Positions 28,451 through 35,831 of a stretch of DNA of 64,000 bases are shown one piece after another. Below the pieces are notes generated by a model. It was not told where the DNA came from. It searched no databases and saw nothing but the letters and a program-made list of their open reading frames with translations. Source of the stretch: Streptomyces sp. NBC_01264. GTDB lineage: Bacteria; Actinomycetota; Actinomycetes; Streptomycetales; Streptomycetaceae. The stretch's first letter is position 1; each line of letters starts with the position of its first letter. A program made the position numbers and the translations under genes. The stretch spans positions 5,704,001 to 5,768,000 of the forward strand of contig NZ_JAPEOX010000001.1 in assembly GCF_026340675.1 (NCBI RefSeq). The letters run 5' to 3'.

Positions 28451-31127
28451 ACAGCCGGGTGGCGTAGGCGCGGACGTCCGCGTCGGGGTCGGTGGCGGCC
28501 GTGGCCAGGGCCGACAGGGCGGACGGGTCGGGGCGGTGCGCGCGCAGGGCGAGGACGGTGGCCTTGCGGACGTCCGCGTTCGGGTCGGAGAGGGCGAGGG
28601 AGAGCGGGGCCACCGCCACCCCGGCCGGCGCCGAGGACAGCCCGGCGGCAGCCCCCGCGCGGACCTGCCACGCCGGGTCGGAGAGGGCGGAGACGGCCCG
28701 CGCCGTGTGGCCGCCGGTCAAGGAGACCGAGGTCAGCGCCGCCGCCCGGACCAGGGGGTCGGGGTCCGACAGCAGCGGGGTCAGGGCGGAGCCCGCCCGC
28801 AGGGTGCCGAGGGCCTTGGCCACGGCCACCCGGACCTCCCGGGAGGAGTCCCCCGCGGCCGTTGCCAGCGCGGCCTCCGCGTCCACGGAGACCAGCGCCC
28901 GCACCGCCTGGATGCGGACGTCCACGTCGGCGTCCCGCAGGGACCGCTCGTACAGGCCGGTCTCCCCGAGCCGCAGGACCCGTAGGGCTTCGAGGGCCGC
29001 CGACCGGACCGCCGGATCCGGCACCGCGAGGCCCGCCCGCAGGGCCGCACCCAGTTCGGGGTCGGGCGCGAGCACCTCCAACAGCTCGCGCAGCGCCGCC
29101 GCCGCGGCCGCGCGGACCGCCGGGTCGGGGTCGGCCAGCCGCTCCCCGAGGGCGGGACCGGCGCCCGCCGGGACGGTTTCGCCGAGCACCGCCACCGCCG
29201 TGGCGCGGACCGCCGGGTCGGGGTCGTCCAGGTAGGGGAGGAGGGCGGGCAGGCCCGGGGCCTCTTCCGCCAGGGAGAGGAGCTCCAGGATCCGGGGTGA
29301 GCCCGGCGCGGATCCGGTGTCCCGGGCGGCGGCCGCCGCGGGGGCCGCCGCCCGGGCCTCGCCGCCCGCCAGGGCCACGCCGACCAGCTCGACCTCGCCG
29401 AGGTGCCGGGAGAGCCCGCCCGTCGGGGTGAATTCGGGGACCGGCACCAGATAGGGGTCGACCGGGCGCGCCGTGAACTCCATCGCCCCCGAAGGGGACT
29501 TGCGCAGGTCCAGGTGGTGCAGCCAGCCCGCGCCATCGCGCTCGGGGTGGTCGAGCCGCTCGTGGTACAGCCCCCAGCGGGACTCGGTCCGTGCGAGGGA
29601 GGCCCGCGCCGCCATTTCCGCGCAGTCCCGGATGAAGGAGACCTCGGCGCAGCGCATCAGCTCGTGCGGGGTCGTGGCGCCCATCTCGCCGATCTCCCTC
29701 TCCATCCGGGTGAAGGCCTCCACGGCGAGCGACAGCTTCGCGCCCGTCTTGGGCGGGGCCACGTAGTCGTTCACGAACCGCCGCAGCTTGTACTCCACCT
29801 GCGGCTGCGGCGGACCGTCCGGGTGGCGCAGCGGCCGGTAGATCAGCTCGTGGGCGGCGGCGAGCTGCGCGGCCGGCAACTCGCCCTCGTACGGCCGGTA
29901 CTGGGCGGCGTCCGCTCCCGCCAGATCGCCGAAGACGAACGCGCCGATCATGTAGTTGTGCGGTACGGAGGCCAGGTCCCCGGCCGCGTACAGCCGCGGC
30001 ACGGTGGTGCGGGCGTGGTCGTCGACGCGTACGCCGGAGGCCGAGTGGCCGCCGCACAGGCCGATCTCCGAGATGTGCATCTCGATGTCGTGGGTGCGGT
30101 AGTCGTGGCCCCGGTTCGCGTGGAAGGTGCCGCGCGTGGGCCGCTCAGTGGTGTGCAGAATCGATTCGACGGCGGCGACGGTCTCCTCGGGGAGGTGGCT
30201 GAGCTTGAGGTACACCGGGCCGCGGTCGGAGGCCAGTTCGGCGGCGAACTCCGACATCATCTGCCCCGACCAGTAGTCGGAGTCCACGAACCGCTCGCCG
30301 TGCCGGTTGACCTGGTAGCCGCCGAAGGGGTTCGCGACGTAGGCGCAGGCCGGGCCGTTGTAGTCCTTGATCAACGGGTTGATCTGGAAGCACTCGATGC
30401 CGGTGAGCGCGGCGCCCGCGTGGTACGCCATCGCGTAGCCGTCACCGGCGTTGGTGGGGTTCTCGTACGTCCCGTAGAGATATCCGGAGGCGGGCAGCCC
30501 GAGCCGTCCGCACGGTCCGGTCGCGAGGATCACGGCCCCCGCCCGCACGGTCACGAAGGCGCCGGTACGGGTGTTGAAGGCGGCCGCGCCGATCGCCCGC
30601 CCGTCCCCGGGATCGGTCAGGACACGGACCGGCATCACCCGGTTCTCGATCCGGATCAGCTCCCGCATCTCACGCCGGCGCAACTGCCGGTACAGCACCT
30701 TCTTGACGTCCTTGCCCTCCGGCATGGGCAGCACGTACGAGCCGGAGCGGTGGACCTGGCGGACGGCGTACTCGCCGTGCTCGTCCTTCTCGAACTTCAC
30801 CCCGTACGACTCCAGCCGCTGCACCATGCCGAACCCGCGGGTCGCCGTCTGGCGGACCGTGGACTGGTCGACGATGCCGTCGTTGGCGCGGGTGATCTCG
30901 GCGACGTAGTCGTCGGGCTCGGCGCGGCCCGGGATGACGGCGTTGTTGACCCCGTCCATGCCCATGGCGAGGGCCCCGGAGTGCCGTACGTGCGCCTTCT
31001 CCAGGAGCAGCACCCGCGCACCGGCCTCGGCGGCGGTCAGCGCCGCCATCGTGCCGGCGGTGCCGCCGCCGATGACGAGGACGTCGCAGGTCAGTTCCTC
31101 GGCGTCGGCGAGCGCGGGGATGTCCAT
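28449..31127 (-). CDS. AprA/fumarate-reductase-type flavoprotein fused to HEAT repeats
   Basis: The 892-residue protein has two parts. Residues 1 to about 590 form an FAD-dependent oxidoreductase: G20-G25 Rossmann motif (DVLVIGGGTAGT), HSGALAMGMDGVNNA, an AGAVILATGPCG strand, and LYAAGDLASVPHNYMIGAFVFG. The pattern is closest to the alpha subunit of adenylylsulfate reductase (AprA) and fumarate reductase. After an Ala-rich linker, residues about 620-892 hold roughly nine HEAT/PBS-lyase repeats of about 30 residues with the DPDPAVRAAA consensus. ATG 31127 is 10 bases after the ABC ATPase gene. A two-cluster ferredoxin upstream in the cluster would be the AprB-like electron partner. The substrate is unknown. 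Cytoplasmic, as no signal is seen. Confidence 0.9.
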   Translation of the reverse strand: MDIPALADAEELTCDVLVIGGGTAGTMAALTAAEAGARVLLLEKAHVRHSGALAMGMDGVNNAVIPGRAEPDDYVAEITRANDGIVDQSTVRQTATRGFGMVQRLESYGVKFEKDEHGEYAVRQVHRSGSYVLPMPEGKDVKKVLYRQLRRREMRELIRIENRVMPVRVLTDPGDGRAIGAAAFNTRTGAFVTVRAGAVILATGPCGRLGLPASGYLYGTYENPTNAGDGYAMAYHAGAALTGIECFQINPLIKDYNGPACAYVANPFGGYQVNRHGERFVDSDYWSGQMMSEFAAELASDRGPVYLKLSHLPEETVAAVESILHTTERPTRGTFHANRGHDYRTHDIEMHISEIGLCGGHSASGVRVDDHARTTVPRLYAAGDLASVPHNYMIGAFVFGDLAGADAAQYRPYEGELPAAQLAAAHELIYRPLRHPDGPPQPQVEYKLRRFVNDYVAPPKTGAKLSLAVEAFTRMEREIGEMGATTPHELMRCAEVSFIRDCAEMAARASLARTESRWGLYHERLDHPERDGAGWLHHLDLRKSPSGAMEFTARPVDPYLVPVPEFTPTGGLSRHLGEVELVGVALAGGEARAAAPAAAAARDTGSAPGSPRILELLSLAEEAPGLPALLPYLDDPDPAVRATAVAVLGETVPAGAGPALGERLADPDPAVRAAAAAALRELLEVLAPDPELGAALRAGLAVPDPAVRSAALEALRVLRLGETGLYERSLRDADVDVRIQAVRALVSVDAEAALATAAGDSSREVRVAVAKALGTLRAGSALTPLLSDPDPLVRAAALTSVSLTGGHTARAVSALSDPAWQVRAGAAAGLSSAPAGVAVAPLSLALSDPNADVRKATVLALRAHRPDPSALSALATAATDPDADVRAYATRL

Positions 31128-31137
31128 AGGGGGCCTT

Positions 31138-31878
31138 TCAGAGGGAGTCGAGGATGCGGCGGCGGAGCGCGGAACGGTCCGCGGTCCGCGAGCGGGGGTG
31201 CGGTACGCCGATCAGCTCGCCGGTGGCGAGGAGGGCGACGCGGTCGCCGAGGTGCAGGGCCTCGTCCACGTCGTGGGTGACGAAGACGACGGTGGCGCCG
31301 CTGCCGGCGAGGACGGTGACGAGGAGGTCCTGCATCTCGGCGCGGGTCTGGGCGTCGAGAGCGCCGAAGGGTTCGTCCATGAGGACGACCCGGGGCGCCG
31401 CCGCGAGGGCGCGGGCCAGCTGCACGCGCTGGCGCTGGCCGCCGCTGAGCTGGTGCGGGTGCTTGTGGGCGTGGTCGGCCAGGCCTACGCGGGCCAGCCA
31501 CTCGGCGGCGGTGCGGCGGCGGTCGGCGCGGGTGGCTCCGCGGATGGCCAGGGGGAGTTCGACGTTGGCACGGACCGTGCGCCAGGGGAGGAGGGCGTCG
31601 TCCTGGAACACCAGCGCCCGGTCGGCGTGCGGACCCCTGACCGGGGAGCCGTCCTGCTCGACGACGCCGCGCAGTGGCGGCAGCAGGCCGGCCAGGGTGC
31701 GGAGCAGGGTGGACTTTCCGCAGCCGGACGGGCCGACGACGGTGAGGACCTCGCCCGCGTGGACGGCCAGGTCGAGGCCGTCGAGGACGGGGGCGGTGGT
31801 GGGGTGACCGAGGCTGACGCCGGTGAGATGCAGGGCGGCGCCCGTGGGTGGGGCGGGGGTGAGGGTGTCTGCGGACAT
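31138..31878 (-). CDS. ABC transporter ATP-binding protein (nitrate/sulfonate/taurine type)
   Basis: The 246-residue ATPase has Walker A GPSGCGKST (49-57), Q-loop FQDDALLPWR, signature LSGGQRQR (144-151), Walker B VVLMDEP (164-170) and the switch His202. This is the SsuB/TauB/NrtD branch, where the LLPWR stretch after the Q-loop is typical. ATG 31878 follows AAGGACGG. It should energise the permease encoded at 32484-33260, although 605 bases of repeats separate the two genes. The flavoprotein gene follows after 10 bases. Confidence 0.93.
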   Translation of the reverse strand: MSADTLTPAPPTGAALHLTGVSLGHPTTAPVLDGLDLAVHAGEVLTVVGPSGCGKSTLLRTLAGLLPPLRGVVEQDGSPVRGPHADRALVFQDDALLPWRTVRANVELPLAIRGATRADRRRTAAEWLARVGLADHAHKHPHQLSGGQRQRVQLARALAAAPRVVLMDEPFGALDAQTRAEMQDLLVTVLAGSGATVVFVTHDVDEALHLGDRVALLATGELIGVPHPRSRTADRSALRRRILDSL

Positions 31879-31998
31879 GGTCCGTCCTTCCTGGGTCGCC
31901 GAATACGAATACGTGCCGTTGCGCGGGGCGCCCCCTCCACCGGAGCCCGGCTGCGGGTGTGCCGCTGCGCGGGGCTGGGTCCCCGCTGCGACCCTTTG

Positions 31999-32146
31999 CC
32001 GCTGCGCGGGGCGGAGTTCCCCTACCCGCCCTTCCACCGTTCCCCGGGCGCTGCCCGGACCCGGTCCTCAAACGCCGGACGGGCTGAAAAGACCTGGGGC
32101 TCCGCCCCAGACCCCGGTCCTCAAACGCCGGACGGCTGAAAAGACC
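31999..32146 (-). repeat. Dispersed intergenic repeat, copy B (with duplicated core)
   Basis: Read on the minus strand it matches copy A: CCGGCGTTTGAGGACCGGG, the CCGGGCAGCGCCCGGGGAACG block, GGGCGGGTAGGGGAACTCCG and CCCCGCGCAGCGGC. The core with GGTCCTCAAACGCCGGAC occurs twice, near 32063 and 32118, with the sequence GGCTGAAAAGACC after each copy. Confidence 0.7.
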
Positions 32147-32148
32147 AA

Positions 32149-32233
32149 CCCCGGCCGGGGCCAAATGTCCCCCGGCCGGGACCGAATGCCCCCGAGCTGG
32201 GACTGAACTGTCTCCCCCGGCCGGGGTCGGGGG
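32149..32233. repeat. Imperfect tandem repeat of CCCCGGCCGGGG units
   Basis: Four units of about 20-24 bases follow one another; three contain CCCGGCCGGG and one is degenerate (CCCCGAGCTGGGACTG). Each is followed by a short A/T-containing spacer (CAAATGT, CGAATGC, TGAACTGTCT). Every unit is itself palindromic. Confidence 0.6.
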
Positions 32234-32291
32234 CTGCGGGGCCAGGGCCGGGGGCGGGGGCGGGGTGGGGTGTTGGCCGGGACGTAAAGCG

Positions 32292-32353
32292 TGATTTGTG
32301 GCGCATAAGGAAGCCGCGCCCTGTCGACTGTTGGGGGCAGGGCGCCTAAATCA
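32292..32353. promoter_or_regulatory. Long imperfect hairpin in the permease-ATPase gap
   Basis: The outer arms TGATTTGTGGCGC and GCGCCTAAATCA pair except for a small bulge, and an inner arm GCGCCCTG (32316-32323) pairs with CAGGGCGC (32338-32345). It could be a terminator or attenuator that sets the ratio of upstream to downstream gene expression. A relic of a mobile repeat is the alternative. Confidence 0.4.
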
Positions 32354-32430
32354 TGCAGTCCAGGCCGACACCCCACCCCCCCCCCGGCACCGGCCCCCCA
32401 CCCGCAGCCAACCCGGACCCCGGCCAACCC

Positions 32431-32480
32431 CAGCCCCGCCGGCGTTTGAGGCGCAGGGGCCCGGGGACTGGTCCCCGGCG
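32431..32480 (+). repeat. Dispersed intergenic repeat, copy C (core only)
   Basis: CAGCCCCGCCGGCGTTTGAG followed by GCGCAGGGGCCCGGGGACTG carries the shared core in the plus orientation. The identical lead CAGCCCCGCCGGCGTTTGAG is found near 55402 in copy E. Confidence 0.6.
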
Positions 32481-32483
32481 ACC

Positions 32484-33260
32484 TCACCCCGCCCCACCCC
32501 GCGCCGGAAGCCATCGTGTCAACCGGCGCCCCGTGCGTTCGACCGCCGTCGACGTGAGCCAGCCCAGCGCGCCGATCGTGGCCATGCCGACGAAGACCCC
32601 GGGGTAGTCCACGACCGTGTAGTCCTGCCAGGTGCGGTACCCGACCCCGTATTCACCCGAGATCATCTCGGCGGAGATCACGCAGATCCAGGACACCCCG
32701 ATCCCGACCGAGAGTCCGCCGAAGATCCCGGGGAGGGCCCCGGGGAGGACCACCGAGAAGAGGACCCGCCCGCGGCCGCCGCCCATCGTCAGGACGGCCT
32801 CCTCCCACACCGGAGCCAGCGCGGACACCGCGTGCCGCGTGGAGACCAGGACCGGGAAGAACGCCGCCGCGCAGGTGATGAAGACGATCCCCTGCTCGTT
32901 GGACGGGAAGAGCAGGATCGCCACCGGCACCAGCGCGATCGCCGGGATCGGCCGCAGGACTTCGAGGACCGGGCCCAGCAGGTCCGCCGCGAGGCGGGAG
33001 CGGGCGATCGCCGTGCCCGTCGCCACGCCCAGGACGGACGCCAGTGCGAAGCCCGTCACGATGCGCCGCAGGCTGAAGCCGAGGTCCTGCCAGTAGGAAC
33101 CGGTCGTCGCCCGGTCCGCCAGCGTCGAGGCCACCTCGCCCACGGTCGGGAACTGCTCGAAGCGGAGCCACAGGTTGACGTCGAGGGAGGTCAGGAGCTG
33201 CCAGGCGACCAGGGCCGCGGCGAGCGAAGCCAGCCGCAGGAGCCGGCGGCGGGCCGTCAT
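32484..33260 (-). CDS. ABC transporter permease (SsuC/TauC/NrtB type)
   Basis: The 258-residue inner-membrane protein has about six helices and the ATPase-contact EAA-like loop (WEEAVLTMGGGRGRVLFSVVLPGALPGIFGG). Family landmarks ALVPVAILLFPSNEQGIVFI and YRTWQDYTVVDYPGVFVGM are seen. ATG 33260 overlaps the stop of the binding-protein gene by 4 bases, so the two are coupled. Arg-rich ends face the cytoplasm. It should partner with the ATPase at 31138-31878. Confidence 0.92.
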   Translation of the reverse strand: MTARRRLLRLASLAAALVAWQLLTSLDVNLWLRFEQFPTVGEVASTLADRATTGSYWQDLGFSLRRIVTGFALASVLGVATGTAIARSRLAADLLGPVLEVLRPIPAIALVPVAILLFPSNEQGIVFITCAAAFFPVLVSTRHAVSALAPVWEEAVLTMGGGRGRVLFSVVLPGALPGIFGGLSVGIGVSWICVISAEMISGEYGVGYRTWQDYTVVDYPGVFVGMATIGALGWLTSTAVERTGRRLTRWLPARGGAG

Positions 33261-34630
33261 GAGGCCAGGGCCCCCGCTTCGGCGAAGGAGACGATCCGCG
33301 CTCCGGACCCGGCCGCCCGCCCGCCGACGTACGCCTTCGCCCCCGACGCGGTGGTGAACGCCCGCAGTTCGGCGCCCTCCGCCACCCAGACCGCCTTGTC
33401 GGCGAACCAGAGCGTGCCCGTCACCGCGTCGGGGACGTACGCCGCCCGGACACCGCCCGGGCCCGCCGCCGCCAGCGCCTTCAGCAGGGCCGCCGGTGTC
33501 TCGAAGGCCTGCGTACGGTTGTCCTCCTTCAGCCACAGCTCCGGCCGGGCCGGCGCGGCCGCCGGGTAGCCCTGGGTGCCCGTGCCCGTGCCCGCCACGG
33601 CACGCGCCAGCGGCGCGGGGTCCACGAAGGCGTCCACGTCGACGGAGTCCACGAGCTTCGCCGCCTTCAGCACGGGCACGTCCTCCTTCAGCGCCGCCAG
33701 CAGCTCGGGCCGCAGCGCCGGGTCGAAGGTCGCGATGCCGTTGGCCCCGTTGTAGAGGTAGACGACCTCGGCCGGCAGCCCGGTCTCCTTGGCCACCGAC
33801 TCGGCCGCCGCGACCGGCTGCGTACGCAGGTGGTCGGTCGCCTTGCGCTGGGCCCGCAGGAAATCGTCGAGCACGCCCGGGCGTTCGGTCGCGAACTTCT
33901 CGCGGACCGTGACCCCGTGGAAGGTCGGCAGGTTCAGCTCGGCCCCGTCGTACAGGGCCTTGGCCCGTCCCTCGAAGGCCAGCTGTCCCGGCCAGGCGAC
34001 GAACTGCGACAGGGCGTCGACGCTGCCCGCCTGGAGCGCCGAAGCACCCACGCTGGGCTGTTGGTTGAGCTTCTCGATGCCCTTCTCGGGGTCGATCCCG
34101 GCGCGCTGCAGGGCCCGTACGAGCGTCCCGTCGGCTGCCGAACCGACCGAGGTGGACACCTTCTTGCCCCGCAGGTCGGCGAGCGACTCCAGCTTCGAAC
34201 CGGGCCCGGTGACCATGGTGTTGAGGCCGCCGCGCAGGTTGTAGCCGGTGACGGAGACGAGCCGGGTGGGCTGCTTCAGTTCCTTGCCGCGCGCCGCGTT
34301 GATGAGGAGGGGGAAATCGCCCATCGAGCCGATGTCGATCTTCCCGGCGGTCATCTGTGCGGTGATCGGGGCGCCGGTGGCGTAGTCCTGCCAGTCGACC
34401 TTGTAGGTGACCCCGTCCTTCTCGCCGCGCGCCGCGAGCTCCTGCTCGAAGTACCCGAGGGAGCGCAGGAGCGTACCGGCGGTGACGGTGTTGATGGTCT
34501 TGGACTGGTAGCCGACGGTCACCGTGACCGTCCTGGAGCCGCCGTCCGCTCCGGAGGCCGCGGAACACGCCGTGGCCAGGGGGAGGCCCAGCAGGAGGAC
34601 GGGAGCGAGGGCTTTCGTGCGCGTACGCAT
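33257..34630 (-). CDS. ABC substrate-binding lipoprotein with NosL-like C-terminal segment
   Basis: The 457-residue lipoprotein has signal and lipobox LATAC with Cys22. The mature N-terminal domain (about 35-360) is a periplasmic-binding type 2 fold of the SsuA/NrtA kind (VTVGYQSKTINTVTAGTLLR, GKIDIGSMGDFPLL, LRGKKVSTSVGSA). The last 65 residues (about 393-457) are unusual: AAYVPDAVTGTLWFADKAVWV, then ELRAFTTASGAKAYV, then ARIVSFAEA, which resembles the copper-chaperone NosL fold used in N2O reductase maturation. Without that addition the length would be normal for the family. ATG 34630 follows GGGAGG-free spacing of 15 bases after the ferredoxin gene. The ligand is not identifiable from sequence. 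Confidence 0.88.
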   Translation of the reverse strand: MRTRTKALAPVLLLGLPLATACSAASGADGGSRTVTVTVGYQSKTINTVTAGTLLRSLGYFEQELAARGEKDGVTYKVDWQDYATGAPITAQMTAGKIDIGSMGDFPLLINAARGKELKQPTRLVSVTGYNLRGGLNTMVTGPGSKLESLADLRGKKVSTSVGSAADGTLVRALQRAGIDPEKGIEKLNQQPSVGASALQAGSVDALSQFVAWPGQLAFEGRAKALYDGAELNLPTFHGVTVREKFATERPGVLDDFLRAQRKATDHLRTQPVAAAESVAKETGLPAEVVYLYNGANGIATFDPALRPELLAALKEDVPVLKAAKLVDSVDVDAFVDPAPLARAVAGTGTGTQGYPAAAPARPELWLKEDNRTQAFETPAALLKALAAAGPGGVRAAYVPDAVTGTLWFADKAVWVAEGAELRAFTTASGAKAYVGGRAAGSGARIVSFAEAGALAS

Positions 34631-34644
34631 CGGGAGGGGGCCTT

Positions 34645-34872
34645 TCACCGGAGCAGGTAGGGCATGTTGACGGTCACCGCGCCGGTGGGACAGCGGGCGG
34701 CGCACGGTCCGCAGTACCAGCACTCGTCCACGTGCATGTACGCCTTGCCGTTGTCCTCGCGGATCGCGAGCGAGTCGAGCGGACACATGTCGACGCAGAG
34801 GGTGCAGCCGTCGATGCACAAGGACTCGTCGATGGTCACGGGCACGTCGCCGCGCTGGGGGACCAGAGGCAT
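34645..34872 (-). CDS. Two-cluster 4Fe-4S ferredoxin, AprB-like
   Basis: This 75-residue protein binds two 4Fe-4S clusters. The first motif is C19-x3-C23-x2-C26-x3-C30-P, with one more residue between the first two cysteines than in a classical ferredoxin, as seen in some APS-reductase beta and related subunits. The second is C51-x2-C54-x2-C57-x3-C61-P. It lacks the long C-terminal tail of AprB. Its place in the cluster makes it the probable electron partner of the flavoprotein at 28449-31127. ATG 34872 follows GGAGAC on the minus strand. It ends 14 bases before the binding protein gene. Confidence 0.9.
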   Translation of the reverse strand: MPLVPQRGDVPVTIDESLCIDGCTLCVDMCPLDSLAIREDNGKAYMHVDECWYCGPCAARCPTGAVTVNMPYLLR

Positions 34873-34904
34873 GGCTGTCTCCAGGAAAGGGGGAGCGGAG
34901 GGGG

Positions 34905-35681
34905 TTACGCGGTGGCGGTGCGGTGCAGGAGGCCGCTCATGGTGATCCGGTCGCCGCGGAAGCGGATGAACTCCAGGTCCACGGGCCGGCCGTCGCCGAG
35001 GTGGGTGAGGCGCTCCAGCATCAGGACGGCGGCCCCGCGCGGGGCCTGCAGGACGGCGGCCGAGTGCGCGTCGGCGTTGACGGCTTCGAGGGTGATCTCG
35101 GCGTGGCCGAGCGGCTGCCCGGTCAGGGACTCCAGCAGCCGGAAGACGTCGGTGTTCTCCAGGTCGCAGCCGATCAGGTCCGCGCCGATGTCCAGGGGGA
35201 CGTACGTGAGGTCGAGCGAGAGCGGCAGCCCGTTCAGGCGGCGCAGCCGCTCGATGTAGAGCACGTCGGAGTGCTCGGGCAGGCGCAGCCGCTCGGCGAC
35301 GGGGGCCGGGGCGCGGACGGGGCCGACGGTGCGGACCTCGTTGGTGACCCGGCCGTGTTCGTGGAGGGTTTCGGCGAGGCCCTGGAGGCGGTCGAGGCCG
35401 TGCGGGTACTTGGCGCAGACGATGACGGTGCCGACGCCGGGGCGGCGTTCGACGAGCTGTTCGCCGCGCAGTAGGTCCAGGGCCTGGCGCACGGTGTTGC
35501 GGCCGGCGCCGTAGTCGGCGGCGAGGGCGTCCTCCAGGGGGAGGACGCCGGTGGGGTAGCCGCCCGCCAGGATCTGGTGGCGCAGCAGGTCGGCGAGCTG
35601 TCGCGCCTGGTCCGCGCGCAGCCGCCGGCGGCGCGCGGCGGCGACCGGGACGGTGTGTTCGCGGGTGCGTTCGGCTGGCAT
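34905..35681 (-). CDS. GntR family regulator (HutC subfamily, UTRA domain)
   Basis: The 258-residue protein has an N-terminal winged helix (LRADQARQLADLLRHQILAG...LPLEDALAADYGAGRNTVRQAL) and a C-terminal UTRA effector domain from about residue 95 (LRLPEHSDVLYIERLRRLNG). HutC-type UTRA domains bind small ligands and release DNA. It is the first gene of the redox/transport cluster, 32 bases before the ferredoxin gene, so it most likely controls that cluster and may autoregulate. ATG 35681 or ATG 35693 are both possible; neither has a clear ribosome site. Confidence 0.9.
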   Translation of the reverse strand: MPAERTREHTVPVAAARRRRLRADQARQLADLLRHQILAGGYPTGVLPLEDALAADYGAGRNTVRQALDLLRGEQLVERRPGVGTVIVCAKYPHGLDRLQGLAETLHEHGRVTNEVRTVGPVRAPAPVAERLRLPEHSDVLYIERLRRLNGLPLSLDLTYVPLDIGADLIGCDLENTDVFRLLESLTGQPLGHAEITLEAVNADAHSAAVLQAPRGAAVLMLERLTHLGDGRPVDLEFIRFRGDRITMSGLLHRTATA

Positions 35682-35831
35682 GGCACGGAACATACCGAGG
35701 GGGCCGGGCCGGTGGTGTTGCCGCAGTGTTGCGCCACCCGCGGGTGCCGGCGTACGGCCATGGCCTGCGCAAACGGAGGGGCGACGGAAAGATCCGCCAC
35801 CCCGCCGTCAGTGGTCGTCCCAGGTACTGGA

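Larger units (their letters stand above)
31879..32483. other. 605-bp non-coding gap inside the transporter cluster
   Basis: No gene is supported: open frames here are repeat-driven and lack neighbour-like codon use. It contains GCGCGGGGC units (31917-32015), two copies of the dispersed repeat core in reverse (copy B, 31999-32146), a four-unit CCCCGGCCGGGG array (32149-32233), a long hairpin (32292-32353) and another repeat core (copy C, 32431-32480). The gap separates the permease and ATPase genes of what would otherwise be one operon. Confidence 0.7.

Noticed and set aside
32298..33569. A 423-residue plus-strand frame over the permease gene
   Set aside because: Antisense to a clear ABC permease and binding-protein gene, with a composition typical of a shadow frame.
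34645..34872. Classifying the ferredoxin as a nuoI or kor gamma/delta subunit
   Set aside because: It is far too short for NuoI and is embedded in the transporter/flavoprotein cluster; KorAB of this type needs no separate ferredoxin subunit.
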